From an uncultured Pseudomonadota bacterium (GTDB taxonomy: Bacteria > Pseudomonadota > Gammaproteobacteria > Methylococcales > Methylomonadaceae), in the NCBI GenBank assembly GCA_903848905.1, contig CAINHP010000041.1:1-34972 (forward strand): a stretch of 34,972 bases of DNA. Reading direction: 5' to 3'. Both the position numbers and the translations under genes were made by a program. This document shows, in pieces, positions 14,805 through 23,041 of the stretch. Position 1 is the stretch's first letter. Each line of letters opens with the position of its first letter. The notes beneath the pieces are model-generated. The model was not told the origin of the DNA and ran no database searches. It worked only from the letters and a program-made list of their open reading frames with translations.

Positions 14805-16496
14805 ATGACAAATCAAAATGGCTTAGAATTTAAGTTAAGTAAAAGTGAGCGCAAATTACTTGCTGTTTTCACGCCTTCCGCAGAAAAGCTTGATAATCTC
14901 ACCATTGATGTCGTTAGAAAAGGGATAGAAGAAGCCGGATTAGCGTATTTATTTATAAATGAGCTCGCAATAGCCGAATTAATCGTTCGCTACAGTGATC
15001 CGAAGGCAGAAGCATTTGAATGTGAAATTGGTGAACGTCGAGATGCCTCTTCATTAATCACCGTGTCTGACGATAAATTACGTGCACGTTTGACGGTAAC
15101 ACCGAATTATGGTGGGAAAGAGATCACTGTTTCGGCTATACAAAAAGCTATCAAAGAAAAAGAAATTACTTATGGAATAGTTGAAACAGAAAAACTTGAA
15201 GCCATTATGGATAAAGGTTTTTGTACTGATTTCTTGATAGCAGAAGGTATAAGAGCAGTCGATGGGGTTGATTCCCAGTTTAAAAGCATGATGCCCGAAA
15301 CCCATGAGCGCAAACCTAAAATTGACGCGAATGGCATTGCGAATTACCGTGAATTAGGTGAAATTCCAGTGGTTCGTAAAGATTCGGTCGTCATGCAGCG
15401 CATGCCTGCCATTCAAGGCAAAGAGGGGCGCACCGTTTTTGGTGAAGTAGTTCAACCAAAGATTGGTGAGAATATTCCGTTCTCTAAAGATATGAAGGGG
15501 GTTTACGTTAACCCTAACGACGAAAATCAATTACTATCCTCCGTAACTGGACAACCCGTACCTGTCCCAAATGGAATGACCGTTTCTTCAATCTTAACGC
15601 TCGATAAAGTTGATTTCTCAACAGGCAATGTGAACTTTGATGGATCCGTTGTTGTTAAGGGGGATGTGGTAGAGGGCATGATTATTGAAGCACTCGAAGA
15701 CGTTATTATTCACGGTAATGTCATCGGTGCAACGGTAAAATCAATGGGTGGCCTGACTATTAAAGGCGGCGTAATGGGAAGTAGTCAATTATTTTCTAAT
15801 GCGGATATTATCATTAAAAGCGGCGTGCAAGGCTCAGAGCAGCCTAGCGATGAAAATAATGTAAATAATATACAAAAAATTGTCGCTCGTGGCTCGGTGG
15901 TTGTTGAGTTCGTTGAAAACTATCATATTGAAGCAGGATATGATATCGCCATTTCAAAATATGCGTTAAATACTGAATTAATGGCCGGTAATAAAATTTT
16001 TGCGGGTGCAAAAAATAGTAGTAATAAATCGTCGATTATTGGCGGAAGTAGTTGTGCATTACTTCAGCTTAAAGCAGCTGTGGTGGGAGCGCGCTCAGGC
16101 ATTAAAACCCATATTCAAGTCGGTATCAATCCTTATATCCAAAAACGCATACTCGACATGAAAGAGGAGTTAATCGCAAAACAAGATGAGCTCGTATATA
16201 TCGGCACGCTTCTCGCCTTCTATGATGATCATCCTGAAAAAACAACGACTACAATGATCGCAAAATTGCACCGAACACTCAGCAAACTCAAAATTGACAT
16301 TAAACAACTCAAAACTGAAATTGATGAATTATCGGAGAATTTTTCTGCCTCTGATAATGCACGAATTGTAGTAGATAGAGGTGTTTTTGTTGGTACAGAA
16401 GTGCAAATTGGCAATGTACGCTGGAAAGCAGAAGAAAATCGCGGTAAAAGTCTGTTTGTTTTACTATCGGGAACTCGAGAAATTGCTATCAGCTAA
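14805..16496 (+). CDS. fapA: FapA / DUF342 polymer-forming protein
   Basis: A 563-residue cytoplasmic protein of the DUF342 family (flagellar assembly protein A). The N-terminal third is alpha-beta (FKLSKSERKLLAVFTPSAE). Conserved blocks follow, such as GEIPVVRKDSVVMQRMPAIQ and GKEGRTVFGEVV, then the repetitive right-handed beta-helix core (VDFSTGNVNFDGSVVVKGDVVEGM, with a Gly/Val hexapeptide rhythm through GNVIGATVKS and KGGVMGS). Near the end there is a charged coiled coil (about 445-510: MKEELIAKQDEL; LKIDIKQLKTEIDEL) and a last strand segment (VFVGTEVQIGN). In Vibrio, FapA helps place polar flagella through glucose-responsive signalling. In other bacteria DUF342 proteins are common in chemotaxis and motility regions. 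Here it is followed by a PilZ protein 56 bases later, consistent with a motility or surface-behaviour pair. Confidence 0.85.
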   Translation: MTNQNGLEFKLSKSERKLLAVFTPSAEKLDNLTIDVVRKGIEEAGLAYLFINELAIAELIVRYSDPKAEAFECEIGERRDASSLITVSDDKLRARLTVTPNYGGKEITVSAIQKAIKEKEITYGIVETEKLEAIMDKGFCTDFLIAEGIRAVDGVDSQFKSMMPETHERKPKIDANGIANYRELGEIPVVRKDSVVMQRMPAIQGKEGRTVFGEVVQPKIGENIPFSKDMKGVYVNPNDENQLLSSVTGQPVPVPNGMTVSSILTLDKVDFSTGNVNFDGSVVVKGDVVEGMIIEALEDVIIHGNVIGATVKSMGGLTIKGGVMGSSQLFSNADIIIKSGVQGSEQPSDENNVNNIQKIVARGSVVVEFVENYHIEAGYDIAISKYALNTELMAGNKIFAGAKNSSNKSSIIGGSSCALLQLKAAVVGARSGIKTHIQVGINPYIQKRILDMKEELIAKQDELVYIGTLLAFYDDHPEKTTTTMIAKLHRTLSKLKIDIKQLKTEIDELSENFSASDNARIVVDRGVFVGTEVQIGNVRWKAEENRGKSLFVLLSGTREIAIS

Positions 16497-16552
16497 TTTC
16501 ATTGCATCAACTGCTCAAGTCAGTTTATATTTTTAAAAAGAGGTGATGCACA

Positions 16553-17512
16553 ATGTCTCAAGATTCTGCAATGATACACAACCGAGCAATGATAGTGAAC
16601 AACCTCGCTATGCTCGTCAAAAATAAATGCAATGTATCCGTGTCCTTAGGCGGTAAAGAAACATTATTAACCGTTTTACTCTCGATTAATCACCAAGAAA
16701 GCACTATTGTTTTAGATTATGGTTCTTCCGAGTATTTAAACAAAAAATTAGTTAATATTAAAAATCCGCACTTTAATACTGTTTTTAATGGCATTCAGGT
16801 TTCTTTTCATGTTGATCATGTAAGAAAAAGTAAATATAAGGGAAGTGATTGTTTTATGATCACTATCCCCGACCAACTTTATTGGTACAATCGACGTGAA
16901 TATTATCGAGTTGCCTGCCCTGCACTTGATGGGGCGAATATTGAAATTGTGCTTACTGAACCTAATGAAGAGACTTCGTTAGAAAAAAAACAGGCTTACG
17001 CATTAGCAATTGCCCGAATTGAACAAAAATTAATTGCAAACATTCAAACTCAATATGCTGATGAAAAAATAGCTTGGCAACGCGCTTATTCTAAAATGGG
17101 GGCATTCTCTAAGAGTAAAGCCAATATAGCACGACAAAAATTTGAAGAAGAACTCGAGGCGCATCCAGCACATCCAAGTACAAAATTAGTGAATGTGATG
17201 CGTTTTAATTTAGTGAATGTGAGTATGTCGGGGTGTCAACTCATCAATATTGATCCTGAATTTTCCTATTATTTACCCAGCGGCGCCTTTTACCACGACA
17301 AATTACTTAATTTGCCACATTTCAAAATATATGTTTCTTTTAAAGTGATGTCGGTAAATTCAATTGTCCGATCGGTACTGGATCCCGAGGCGAATGAGTT
17401 TGAGGATCATATTGGTTTGGAATTTATGGATATACCTGAATCTATTGAGGGTGCTATTTTGCGCTATGTTCAAGATATTGAACGGCAAAGTGGGTTGCTT
17501 GATAGTTTATAA
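16553..17512 (+). CDS. YcgR-like PilZ-domain protein (c-di-GMP receptor) with an internal helical insert
   Basis: 319 residues behind a clear SD (AGAGGTG, 8 bases). The N-terminal half resembles the YcgR N-domain (residues about 20-110). It is followed by the c-di-GMP-binding motif RxxxR (Arg115-Glu-Tyr-Tyr-Arg119, in NRREYYRV) at the domain junction. The second PilZ motif, NxSxxG, is at 222-227 (NVSMSGCQL). In ordinary PilZ domains these motifs are roughly 25-35 residues apart; here they are about 103 apart, because residues about 137-208 form a highly charged, helix-rich insert (Glu/Lys/Ala/Gln-rich). The C-terminus has the usual HIGLEFMDIPE strand and a final helix. Family members bind c-di-GMP and slow flagellar motors or act on pili. 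It is paired with FapA. Confidence 0.87.
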   Translation: MSQDSAMIHNRAMIVNNLAMLVKNKCNVSVSLGGKETLLTVLLSINHQESTIVLDYGSSEYLNKKLVNIKNPHFNTVFNGIQVSFHVDHVRKSKYKGSDCFMITIPDQLYWYNRREYYRVACPALDGANIEIVLTEPNEETSLEKKQAYALAIARIEQKLIANIQTQYADEKIAWQRAYSKMGAFSKSKANIARQKFEEELEAHPAHPSTKLVNVMRFNLVNVSMSGCQLINIDPEFSYYLPSGAFYHDKLLNLPHFKIYVSFKVMSVNSIVRSVLDPEANEFEDHIGLEFMDIPESIEGAILRYVQDIERQSGLLDSL

Positions 17513-17532
17513 AACCATTCACCAATATTTAT

Positions 17533-17554
17533 CGACTCATTAAAAAATGAGTCG
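17533..17554. terminator. Stem-loop between convergent genes
   Basis: The perfect arms CGACTCAT (17533-17540) and ATGAGTCG (17547-17554) flank a 6-base A-rich loop. They sit 20 bases after the PilZ gene stop and before the leftward gene ending at 17614. There is no strong T-tract on either side, so it may be a weak or Rho-assisted terminator or an mRNA-stabilising hairpin. Confidence 0.55.
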
Positions 17555-17613
17555 ACTATCCATTTGATTGAACGCTACTTAATTTCAAAAGATCAACTAT
17601 TCATAGCGCGTTA

Positions 17614-17958
17614 TTATTCTTTTACACATAAAAACTTAATGTATTTGACATTAAGTTCTTCATAATGCCCATCTTCTGTTTGACTTAAAAGAATCGGCTC
17701 ATGTCCTGGATGGACAATGCATTCACCTTGACCATTCAACTGAACTTCAGAATCTTGAAAAATGCGTCTCATTTTATAAACTTTTCCATCTTTCTGCCTA
17801 ACCGAATGTACTATTTTGTGCTCATTTTTTATAAGACTTGGAAAATATTTCGCAAGGCTATTTGAGACATATCCTATAATTTCACCTTCCGCATGATATT
17901 CAGCAAAGGTGTTTGAGGAAAACAGCGTTAAAAAGACTATGAGTGTTATTTTGTTCAT
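17614..17958 (-). CDS. Small exported hypothetical protein
   Basis: 114 residues with a textbook signal peptide (MNKITLIVFLTLFSSNTFA, cleavage after residue 19). The mature part is about 95 residues, basic and beta-strand-like (GEIIGYVSNSLAKYFP; HKIVHSVRQKDGKVYKMRRIF), with two Cys (in GECIVHPG and the final FLCVKE) that could form a disulfide. It probably acts in the periplasm or is secreted. I do not recognise the family. It is a single gene, leftward, 76 bases downstream of the response regulator gene in the same direction, so the two might be co-transcribed, but no SD is visible. Confidence 0.65.
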   Translation of the reverse strand: MNKITLIVFLTLFSSNTFAEYHAEGEIIGYVSNSLAKYFPSLIKNEHKIVHSVRQKDGKVYKMRRIFQDSEVQLNGQGECIVHPGHEPILLSQTEDGHYEELNVKYIKFLCVKE

Positions 17959-18033
17959 GAATTTTTTAAGTATTAATAATTATTATCTATTGTGATGGAT
18001 TAATCACTATGGGTTTGTAAATCAATTTCTTTA

Positions 18034-18402
18034 TTAACTTAACGCAAGTTTAACGACCTCTTGCAATTGTTGATATGTAAACGGTTTTTGTAGAATACCT
18101 CTTACACCTAACATTTCAACTGAATCCAAATTAAATCCTGCGGCCATTGAACGTCGACCACCAGAAATAACGATAATCGGAAGATTAGAGTTTGATTGAT
18201 GCAGTTCCGTAATCACTTCAATACCATCTATATTTGGCATAATGATGTCAGTAATCACTAAATCTGGGTTGAATTGATGAAAATTTGCTATTCCCTCTTT
18301 CCCATCATGCGCTATAGATATTTCATGGCCATCACGCGTTAATAATTTTTGCAACAAATCACGTAATTGATCTTCATCGTCAATGACTAATATCTTTGCC
18401 AT
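18034..18402 (-). CDS. Single-domain response regulator (CheY-like receiver)
   Basis: 122 residues from the ATG at 18402, chosen because the SD AAGG is 8 bases before it. An ATG at 18408 is too close to the SD. The whole protein is one receiver domain: acidic pair in VIDDEDQ (residues 7-13), phospho-acceptor Asp52 (LVITDIIMP), Ser80 (VISGG) and Lys106 (LQKPFT). There is no output domain, so it works by binding partners, like CheY or SpoIIR-type phosphorelay intermediates. No histidine kinase is adjacent. It is divergent from the aldo/keto reductase; the 245-base gap holds inverted repeats (18510-18538) and a structured leader. Confidence 0.92.
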   Translation of the reverse strand: MAKILVIDDEDQLRDLLQKLLTRDGHEISIAHDGKEGIANFHQFNPDLVITDIIMPNIDGIEVITELHQSNSNLPIIVISGGRRSMAAGFNLDSVEMLGVRGILQKPFTYQQLQEVVKLALS

Positions 18403-18509
18403 CCGCATTACCTTTTAATTAAAGTTTTATTATTCTCCCGCATGCTATTGAAAATATCAACCCATTAAAATTGTCTTAAAACACATGGCATCCAAGTAAG
18501 ATTATAAAA

Positions 18510-18538
18510 TACCTTAAGAATATGACCTCTTAAAGGTA
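18510..18538. promoter_or_regulatory. Imperfect inverted repeat in the divergent region
   Basis: TACCTTAAG (18510-18518) and CTTAAAGGTA (18529-18538) pair with one bulged base. The repeat is placed midway between the divergent response regulator and reductase genes. It is a candidate operator. Confidence 0.35.
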
Positions 18539-18560
18539 CACAGTGTGATAAATAAAAAAT

Positions 18561-18647
18561 AAAGCTCCATCTTAAATCTTATGTTATTTTACCTAAGGAG
18601 TAAAAAAACGGTAAATAATCTAACATTTTATATTTGGAGCTTTTTTT
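18561..18647 (+). promoter_or_regulatory. Structured leader with SD-sequestering, terminator-like hairpin before the aldo/keto reductase
   Basis: AAAGCTCCA (18561-18569) is perfectly complementary to TGGAGCTTT (18635-18643). The 3' arm contains the gene's Shine-Dalgarno (GGAG, 18636-18639), and the following T7 run ends at the start codon (18648). Between the arms lies a second hairpin, TTTACC (18588-18593) / GGTAAA (18610-18615), which displays AAGGAG in its loop. Closing the outer stem would hide the SD and could also act as an intrinsic terminator. The element therefore looks like a switchable 5' UTR. It fits no known riboswitch class I can name. Confidence 0.5.
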
Positions 18648-19475
18648 ATGATTCAGCCCAAGTCGACCATACCCAATCTTCTTTATGGAACAGCGTGGAA
18701 GAAAGAGCGAACTGATACGCTAGTTGAGCAAGCTATTCAAATCGGGTTTAGAGGTATTGATACCGCTTGTCAGCCAAAACATTATGATGAAAAAAGAGTC
18801 GGGGTTGCGCTAGCTCGATTAAAAGAGCAAGGAATAGATCGTTCATCCCTCTATTTACAGACAAAATTTACGCCACTTTCCGGTCAAGACCCAAGTAGTG
18901 TGCCCTATGACAAAAAAGCCGTATTAAGCGTACAAATCGAGCAATCATTCAATGCCTCGCTAAATAATTTACATACTGATTATTTAGACGCACTTCTACT
19001 TCATTCCCCCTTGCCTACTTTTGAACTTACTCTTGATGCTTGGCATGAAATGGAAAGATTACATAATACGGGCAATGTACAACGTCTTGGAATAAGTAAT
19101 TGCTATGATTTGGCATTATTTGAAAAATTATTTAATACCGTCAGCGCAAAACCCACTATTCTTCAAAATCGATTTTATAAAGACACTCACTATGACAAAC
19201 CTTTACGTCAATTCTGCATAGAACAGGGCGTCACTTATCAAAGTTTTTGGACACTAACAGCCAATCCTCATATTCTCAGCAGCACAGTTATGAAGTCGTT
19301 AGCGGATGACGTTAAAAAGACACCAGCACAACTTTTTTTTCGCTTTCTTATTCAAAGCGGCATTACGCCTTTAACAGGCACTTGCTCCACTAGCCACATG
19401 AAACAAGATTTGGATACAGTCAATTTTCAACTTAGCGACAAAACAATGAAAACGATCCGTCACTTGCTGATTTAA
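18648..19475 (+). CDS. Aldo/keto reductase family oxidoreductase
   Basis: 275 residues, a (beta/alpha)8-barrel NADPH-dependent reductase. The catalytic tetrad is visible: Asp38 (GFRGIDTA), Tyr46 (PKHYDEKRVG), Lys73 (LQTKFT) and His119 (DALLLHSP). Later features are LGISNCYDLALFEKL, the ILQNRFYKD segment, and PAQLFFRFLIQSGITPLTGTCS in place of the usual cofactor-phosphate-binding block. The usual GSS/KS-x-xR motif is altered to TGTCSTSHM, so cofactor preference is uncertain. The substrate is probably a small aldehyde or ketone. Homologues of this short type also occur in fungi and plants. The gene is monocistronic, with a structured leader upstream and a terminator downstream. Confidence 0.9.
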   Translation: MIQPKSTIPNLLYGTAWKKERTDTLVEQAIQIGFRGIDTACQPKHYDEKRVGVALARLKEQGIDRSSLYLQTKFTPLSGQDPSSVPYDKKAVLSVQIEQSFNASLNNLHTDYLDALLLHSPLPTFELTLDAWHEMERLHNTGNVQRLGISNCYDLALFEKLFNTVSAKPTILQNRFYKDTHYDKPLRQFCIEQGVTYQSFWTLTANPHILSSTVMKSLADDVKKTPAQLFFRFLIQSGITPLTGTCSTSHMKQDLDTVNFQLSDKTMKTIRHLLI

Positions 19476-19515
19476 CTTTAAACACTTACCGATCTCACTC
19501 AATAAATCTTACGCC

Positions 19516-19540
19516 GACACAATGGCTGTGTCTTTTTCCT
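19516..19540 (+). terminator. Terminator of the aldo/keto reductase gene
   Basis: Stem GACACA (19516-19521) / TGTGTC (19527-19532) with loop ATGGC, followed by TTTTTCC and seven more T. It begins 40 bases after the stop codon. Confidence 0.85.
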
Positions 19541-19698
19541 TTTTTTGCCTAAACTCTATTTTAAATATTTAAAAAATCCAGTGTTGTGCGTGTATCAACA
19601 TAATGTAATCATTTCTCACTCAATTTCACCGTGTAACTCTCGAAGACTAATGTTAAAATAAAGTTACCCATTCACTTAAAACCATGTGTGTAACTATT

Positions 19699-20664
19699 AT
19701 GCAACCATACGTTCCACCTCCAGAAGAAATCGATGACATTCCAGTTCAGAAACAAAAATATATTGGACTCAAAGATCATGACCTTCCGATAAAAGTCTTA
19801 TTTACCGGGTATCTCTGTACAGTCGGTATTGGCTATTTATTTGCGATTATTCAGATTTTATTCACACACGGCATGGCTGATGGAAAATTTGGCTTGTCGG
19901 TTGATGACATTGTGTACAGTTACTATGGCAATCGCTCAGGGACTGTGCTTGAAACGCAACTGAATGGTTCAATGAAAGATAAAGCAACCGACCAAGAGCG
20001 CTTTGATATCATTCAATGGGTGCGCGATGGTGCTGATAAAGACGACTATATTGATAATGGTATCAAAAAAATTATTGAAAACAACTGTGTAATGTGTCAC
20101 AACAAAGAGTCTGGCAGTCTTCCTGATTTCAATAAATTTGAAAACATTCTAGCTGTCAGTAAACAAGACGAAGGCGCAACGTTCTCCTCGCTAACGCGGA
20201 TTTCCCATATTCACCTATTTGGGATCAGCTTTATTTTTATGTTTGTAGGCATTATTTTTAGTTTTGAAGAAACAACGTCCGTCAGATATAAATGTATTGC
20301 CATTGGTATGCCTTATGTGTTCCTCATAGCGGATATTTTATCGTGGTGGCTGACAAAACTCCACCCTATGTTTGCATGGCTCGTCATTATCGCCGGCGTT
20401 GGGATGGGGACATCGTTTGTGTATATGTGGGTGATTTCGCTATTGGAAATGTGGCTATTCAAACCCGTTTTTGTGAGCGGCCTTGGCATGCACTATTTGC
20501 AGTGGCGTGATAGTTTAAGATCAGAAGCCCTTGGGAAAACAGTTGACTATATTGTTTGCTTAATTAAGAAAAGCATCAATTTTTATTGTCACTACATCAA
20601 AAGTAACGCCCTCCCTTTATTAAAAAAAGCATGGGATTTTCTACTGAGTAAAATCAAAAAGTAA
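19699..20664 (+). CDS. Membrane-anchored monohaem c-type cytochrome, four-helix
   Basis: About 321 residues. After a cytoplasmic Pro-rich start (MQPYVPPPEEIDDIPVQ) comes a transmembrane helix (about 31-56). A periplasmic segment carries one c-type haem motif, Cys130-Val-Met-Cys133-His134, and an RxxxHxHxFG segment (RISHIHLFGISF) that may supply haem ligands. Three more transmembrane helices follow (about 172-189, 199-217 and 224-254), then a basic amphipathic C-terminal tail. Proteins of this layout occur in methane-, ammonia- and sulfur-oxidising proteobacteria and are often left as hypothetical or mis-annotated. A role in electron transfer from a periplasmic donor to the quinone pool is plausible but unproven. 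An in-frame ATG at 19684 is an alternative; neither start has a good SD. Confidence 0.75.
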   Translation: MQPYVPPPEEIDDIPVQKQKYIGLKDHDLPIKVLFTGYLCTVGIGYLFAIIQILFTHGMADGKFGLSVDDIVYSYYGNRSGTVLETQLNGSMKDKATDQERFDIIQWVRDGADKDDYIDNGIKKIIENNCVMCHNKESGSLPDFNKFENILAVSKQDEGATFSSLTRISHIHLFGISFIFMFVGIIFSFEETTSVRYKCIAIGMPYVFLIADILSWWLTKLHPMFAWLVIIAGVGMGTSFVYMWVISLLEMWLFKPVFVSGLGMHYLQWRDSLRSEALGKTVDYIVCLIKKSINFYCHYIKSNALPLLKKAWDFLLSKIKK

Positions 20665-20678
20665 GCGCTTTTTGATTT
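20651..20678 (+). terminator. Hairpin overlapping the cytochrome gene stop codon
   Basis: Perfect 11-base arms AAATCAAAAAG (20651-20661) and CTTTTTGATTT (20668-20678) flank a 6-base loop that includes the TAA stop. It may be part of a tandem terminator with the stronger hairpin 13 bases further on, or a 3'-end stabiliser. Confidence 0.6.
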
Positions 20679-20690
20679 AAGTGAAACAAT

Positions 20691-20732
20691 GCGTGACAGT
20701 GATTTTTTAGTTGCTGTCACGCTTTTCTTTTT
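20691..20732 (+). terminator. Strong terminator between the cytochrome gene and tusD
   Basis: Perfect arms GCGTGACAG (20691-20699) and CTGTCACGC (20714-20722) are followed by TTTTCTTTTT. It ends about 40 bases before the tusD start. tusD therefore needs either its own promoter in that short gap or readthrough. Confidence 0.9.
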
Positions 20733-20772
20733 GTGTTTCTTTAACGACTCTTATTGCGAGAAAATTATCTTA

Positions 20773-21129
20773 ATGAAATTTGCACTGCAAATTAACGCCA
20801 GTCCCTATCATTCATCCACTAGTTTTACGGCGTATCGCTTTGCTTGCGAAGTGCTTGAACAAGAGCATGAAATATTCCGTATATTTTTCTACCATGACGG
20901 CATTTATCACGCGATAAAAAGTGCCACGCCTCCCGATGATGAATTTTCAATTTTTAGTGCATGGCAAACACTGGCACAGCAAAATGATATTGATTTAGTG
21001 GTATGTATTTCTGCGGCACAGCGACGCGGATTAGTTGAGGAAAATGTCGCTCAAGGATTTCGACTTGGCGGTCTTGGACAATTGCTTGAAGCAACGTTAC
21101 TTGCTGATCGCTTCATCGTATTTGGTTAA
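20773..21129 (+). CDS. tusD: Sulfur-relay protein TusD/DsrE
   Basis: 118 residues from the ATG at 20773, which gives the family start MKFALQINASPYHSSTSFTAYRF. An earlier in-frame ATG at 20689 lies inside the terminator hairpin and is rejected. The active-site Cys78 (DLVVCISAAQRRG) is at exactly the position of E. coli TusD Cys78, which takes persulfide from TusA. In E. coli it passes sulfur through TusBCD and TusE to MnmA for 2-thiouridine in tRNA; in sulfur oxidisers DsrEFH feeds the Dsr pathway. tusC follows 3 bases later, but tusB and tusE do not. Confidence 0.93.
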   Translation: MKFALQINASPYHSSTSFTAYRFACEVLEQEHEIFRIFFYHDGIYHAIKSATPPDDEFSIFSAWQTLAQQNDIDLVVCISAAQRRGLVEENVAQGFRLGGLGQLLEATLLADRFIVFG

Positions 21130-21132
21130 ACA

Positions 21133-21492
21133 ATGATGAAAAAATATTTATTCGTACTGCGAAAATCAAGCTATAGCGGGCTTTATGTGCAAGAAACAAT
21201 TGATATTATATTAACCACAGCCGCTTTTGAACAAGATGTGACAATATTACTTTTGGATGATGCTGTGTTCCATTTAAAAAATCATCAAAATGCAATAAAT
21301 AGTGCGTATAAAAATACAGCTACGCTTTTCTCTATTCTACCAACCATGGACGTTGACGCTATTTTTGTTGAAACCCAATCACTTCTTGAGCGCGGCCTGT
21401 CTGCTGATATGCTAACGTTGCCTGTAAAAGAAGTTTCTCGAGAAGATATAACGCCATTTATGTCACAATTTGATATTGTGTTCGCGGGTTAA
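21133..21492 (+). CDS. tusC: Sulfur-relay protein TusC/DsrF
   Basis: 119 residues, usual family length, starting 3 bases after tusD (second Met at 21136 is also possible). Typical features are [22 protein letters not shown], the hydrophobic strand [11 protein letters not shown] and a C-terminal FDIVFAG. TusC/DsrF has no catalytic cysteine and is the structural middle partner of the hexamer. The gene's stop overlaps the lipA stop tail-to-tail by 4 bases (21489-21492), so there is no room for tusB after it. Either TusB is encoded elsewhere, or this lineage uses a DsrEF complex without H. Confidence 0.93.
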   Translation: MMKKYLFVLRKSSYSGLYVQETIDIILTTAAFEQDVTILLLDDAVFHLKNHQNAINSAYKNTATLFSILPTMDVDAIFVETQSLLERGLSADMLTLPVKEVSREDITPFMSQFDIVFAG

Positions 21493-22448
21493 AGTAATGA
21501 TTTAGCCTGCAAATCAGCATGATAAGATGAGCGCACCATCGGCGCACTAGCCACTTGTTTAAATCCTAAATTTCTTGCTATGTCACCATAACGCTCAAAT
21601 TGCTCTGGCATCACATATTCTTCTACAGCAAGGTGCGCTTTACTTGGCTGCAGATATTGACCAAGTGTGAGCATTGAACAGCCTGCTGCCAATAAATCAC
21701 GCATGACGTCTTCCACTTCCTCGGGAGTTTCACCAATACCCAGCATTAAACCTGATTTAGTGGGTACATTAGGTAGTGCAAGACTAAATTGTCGAAATAA
21801 ATCCAGTGAACCGTCATAATCCGCTCCGGGACGCGCTTTTGCATACAAACGCGGTACCGTTTCTAAATTGTGATTAAACACATCGCACGGAAAATTACAG
21901 AGAATTTCCAACGCTTTTTCAACGCGACCACGAAAATCAGGTACCAGAACTTCAATTTTCGTATTAGGTGCAATTTGACGAATTTCTCGAATACAGGCCG
22001 CAAAATGCCCCGCGCCACCATCTCTCAAATCGTCACGATTCACCGAGGTAATCACCACGTATTTCAATGCCAATTTATGCACAGCTTCAGCAAGTTGGCT
22101 TGGTTCATTCTCATCAAGCGCTTGAGGTTTTCCATGCGCAACATCACAAAAAGGACAACGACGTGTACATAAATCCCCCATAATCATAAACGTGGCGGTG
22201 CCATTTTGAAAACATTCCGCCAAATTTGGACAGGCGGCTTCCTCACAAACGGAATGCAGGCCACTTTCACGCAGCAATTTTTTCACATTGCTAATTTCCT
22301 GCCCTGCCGATAATTTAACGCGTATCCAATCGGGTTTACGCAATGTCGTTTCTTTTTGCTCAACCTTAACGGGTATTCGTGCTAGTTTTTCACTGCTACG
22401 CTGATGGGTTTGAGGTGTATTGCGTGATGGCGCTTGATAATTTGTCAT
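21489..22448 (-). CDS. lipA: Lipoyl synthase LipA
   Basis: 319 residues, a radical-SAM enzyme that inserts two sulfurs into protein-bound octanoyl groups, using up its auxiliary 4Fe-4S cluster. The auxiliary-cluster cysteines lie in [16 protein letters not shown]. The radical-SAM CxxxCxxC is in [15 protein letters not shown], and the C-terminal conserved Ser is in RSSYHAD. Start overlaps the end of lipB by 4 bases (ATGA), the classic lipB-lipA operon. It is convergent and overlapping with tusC, putting a sulfur-carrier gene and a sulfur-inserting enzyme next to each other. Confidence 0.97.
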   Translation of the reverse strand: MTNYQAPSRNTPQTHQRSSEKLARIPVKVEQKETTLRKPDWIRVKLSAGQEISNVKKLLRESGLHSVCEEAACPNLAECFQNGTATFMIMGDLCTRRCPFCDVAHGKPQALDENEPSQLAEAVHKLALKYVVITSVNRDDLRDGGAGHFAACIREIRQIAPNTKIEVLVPDFRGRVEKALEILCNFPCDVFNHNLETVPRLYAKARPGADYDGSLDLFRQFSLALPNVPTKSGLMLGIGETPEEVEDVMRDLLAAGCSMLTLGQYLQPSKAHLAVEEYVMPEQFERYGDIARNLGFKQVASAPMVRSSYHADLQAKSLL

Positions 22449-23041
22449 AATGTCTTAATGAAATGGTCGGCAATGTGCTCGCAAAGCGTTTGCGTTGGCA
22501 GGAAAACACCAAAATCCGCAACTTGTGTCATCTGTAAATTAGCATATCCACAAGGATTGATAAACGTAAACGGCGTTAAATCTAAATGATTATTCAAACT
22601 TAATCCATGATAACAGCCATTTTGTTTAATGCGCAGTCCAATTGAGCCAATTTTTTTATTTTCAACATAAACCCCTCGTGCATCGGCATTCGCCTTGGCG
22701 TGAATCTGGAAGTCAGCGAGCGTTTGAATCATCGCATTTTCAAGTAAGGTCACTATTTGCTGACTATTGAGTTTCAAGCGTTTTAAATCAAGCAAAAAGT
22801 ACACAATCGCTTGCCCTTGCGCATGATAGGTGACTTGCCCACCTCTATCGGTTTGCACAACAGGCCTATCGCCGATATTGAGCAAATGCTCACGCTTACC
22901 GTTTAAGCCAAGCGTATAAACAGGAAAATGCTCTGTTAGCCAAATTTCATCAGGCGTATCGTGAGTGCGCGTCTGCGTGAAGTGCTGCATATCACGCCAC
23001 ACTTTCTCATAAGGAGTCAACGATAAGGGTTTAATAATCAA
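22445..23041 (-). CDS. lipB: Octanoyl-ACP:protein N-octanoyltransferase LipB
   Basis: 198 residues, slightly short but complete. It moves octanoate from acyl carrier protein to lipoyl domains, the step before LipA. Catalytic Lys (in [13 protein letters not shown]) and Cys (in [11 protein letters not shown]) are present. The RGGQVTYH motif is intact but is followed by AQGQ instead of the common GPGQ, a small change in a usually constant loop. First gene of the lipB-lipA operon, divergent from the VOC dioxygenase gene. The intergenic region (23042-23314) is AT-rich, without clear boxes. Confidence 0.95.
   Translation of the reverse strand: MIIKPLSLTPYEKVWRDMQHFTQTRTHDTPDEIWLTEHFPVYTLGLNGKREHLLNIGDRPVVQTDRGGQVTYHAQGQAIVYFLLDLKRLKLNSQQIVTLLENAMIQTLADFQIHAKANADARGVYVENKKIGSIGLRIKQNGCYHGLSLNNHLDLTPFTFINPCGYANLQMTQVADFGVFLPTQTLCEHIADHFIKTL

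Noticed and set aside
20689-20772. N-terminal extension of tusD from an ATG at 20689
   Set aside because: It lies inside a strong terminator hairpin and does not match the family start; the ATG at 20773 does.
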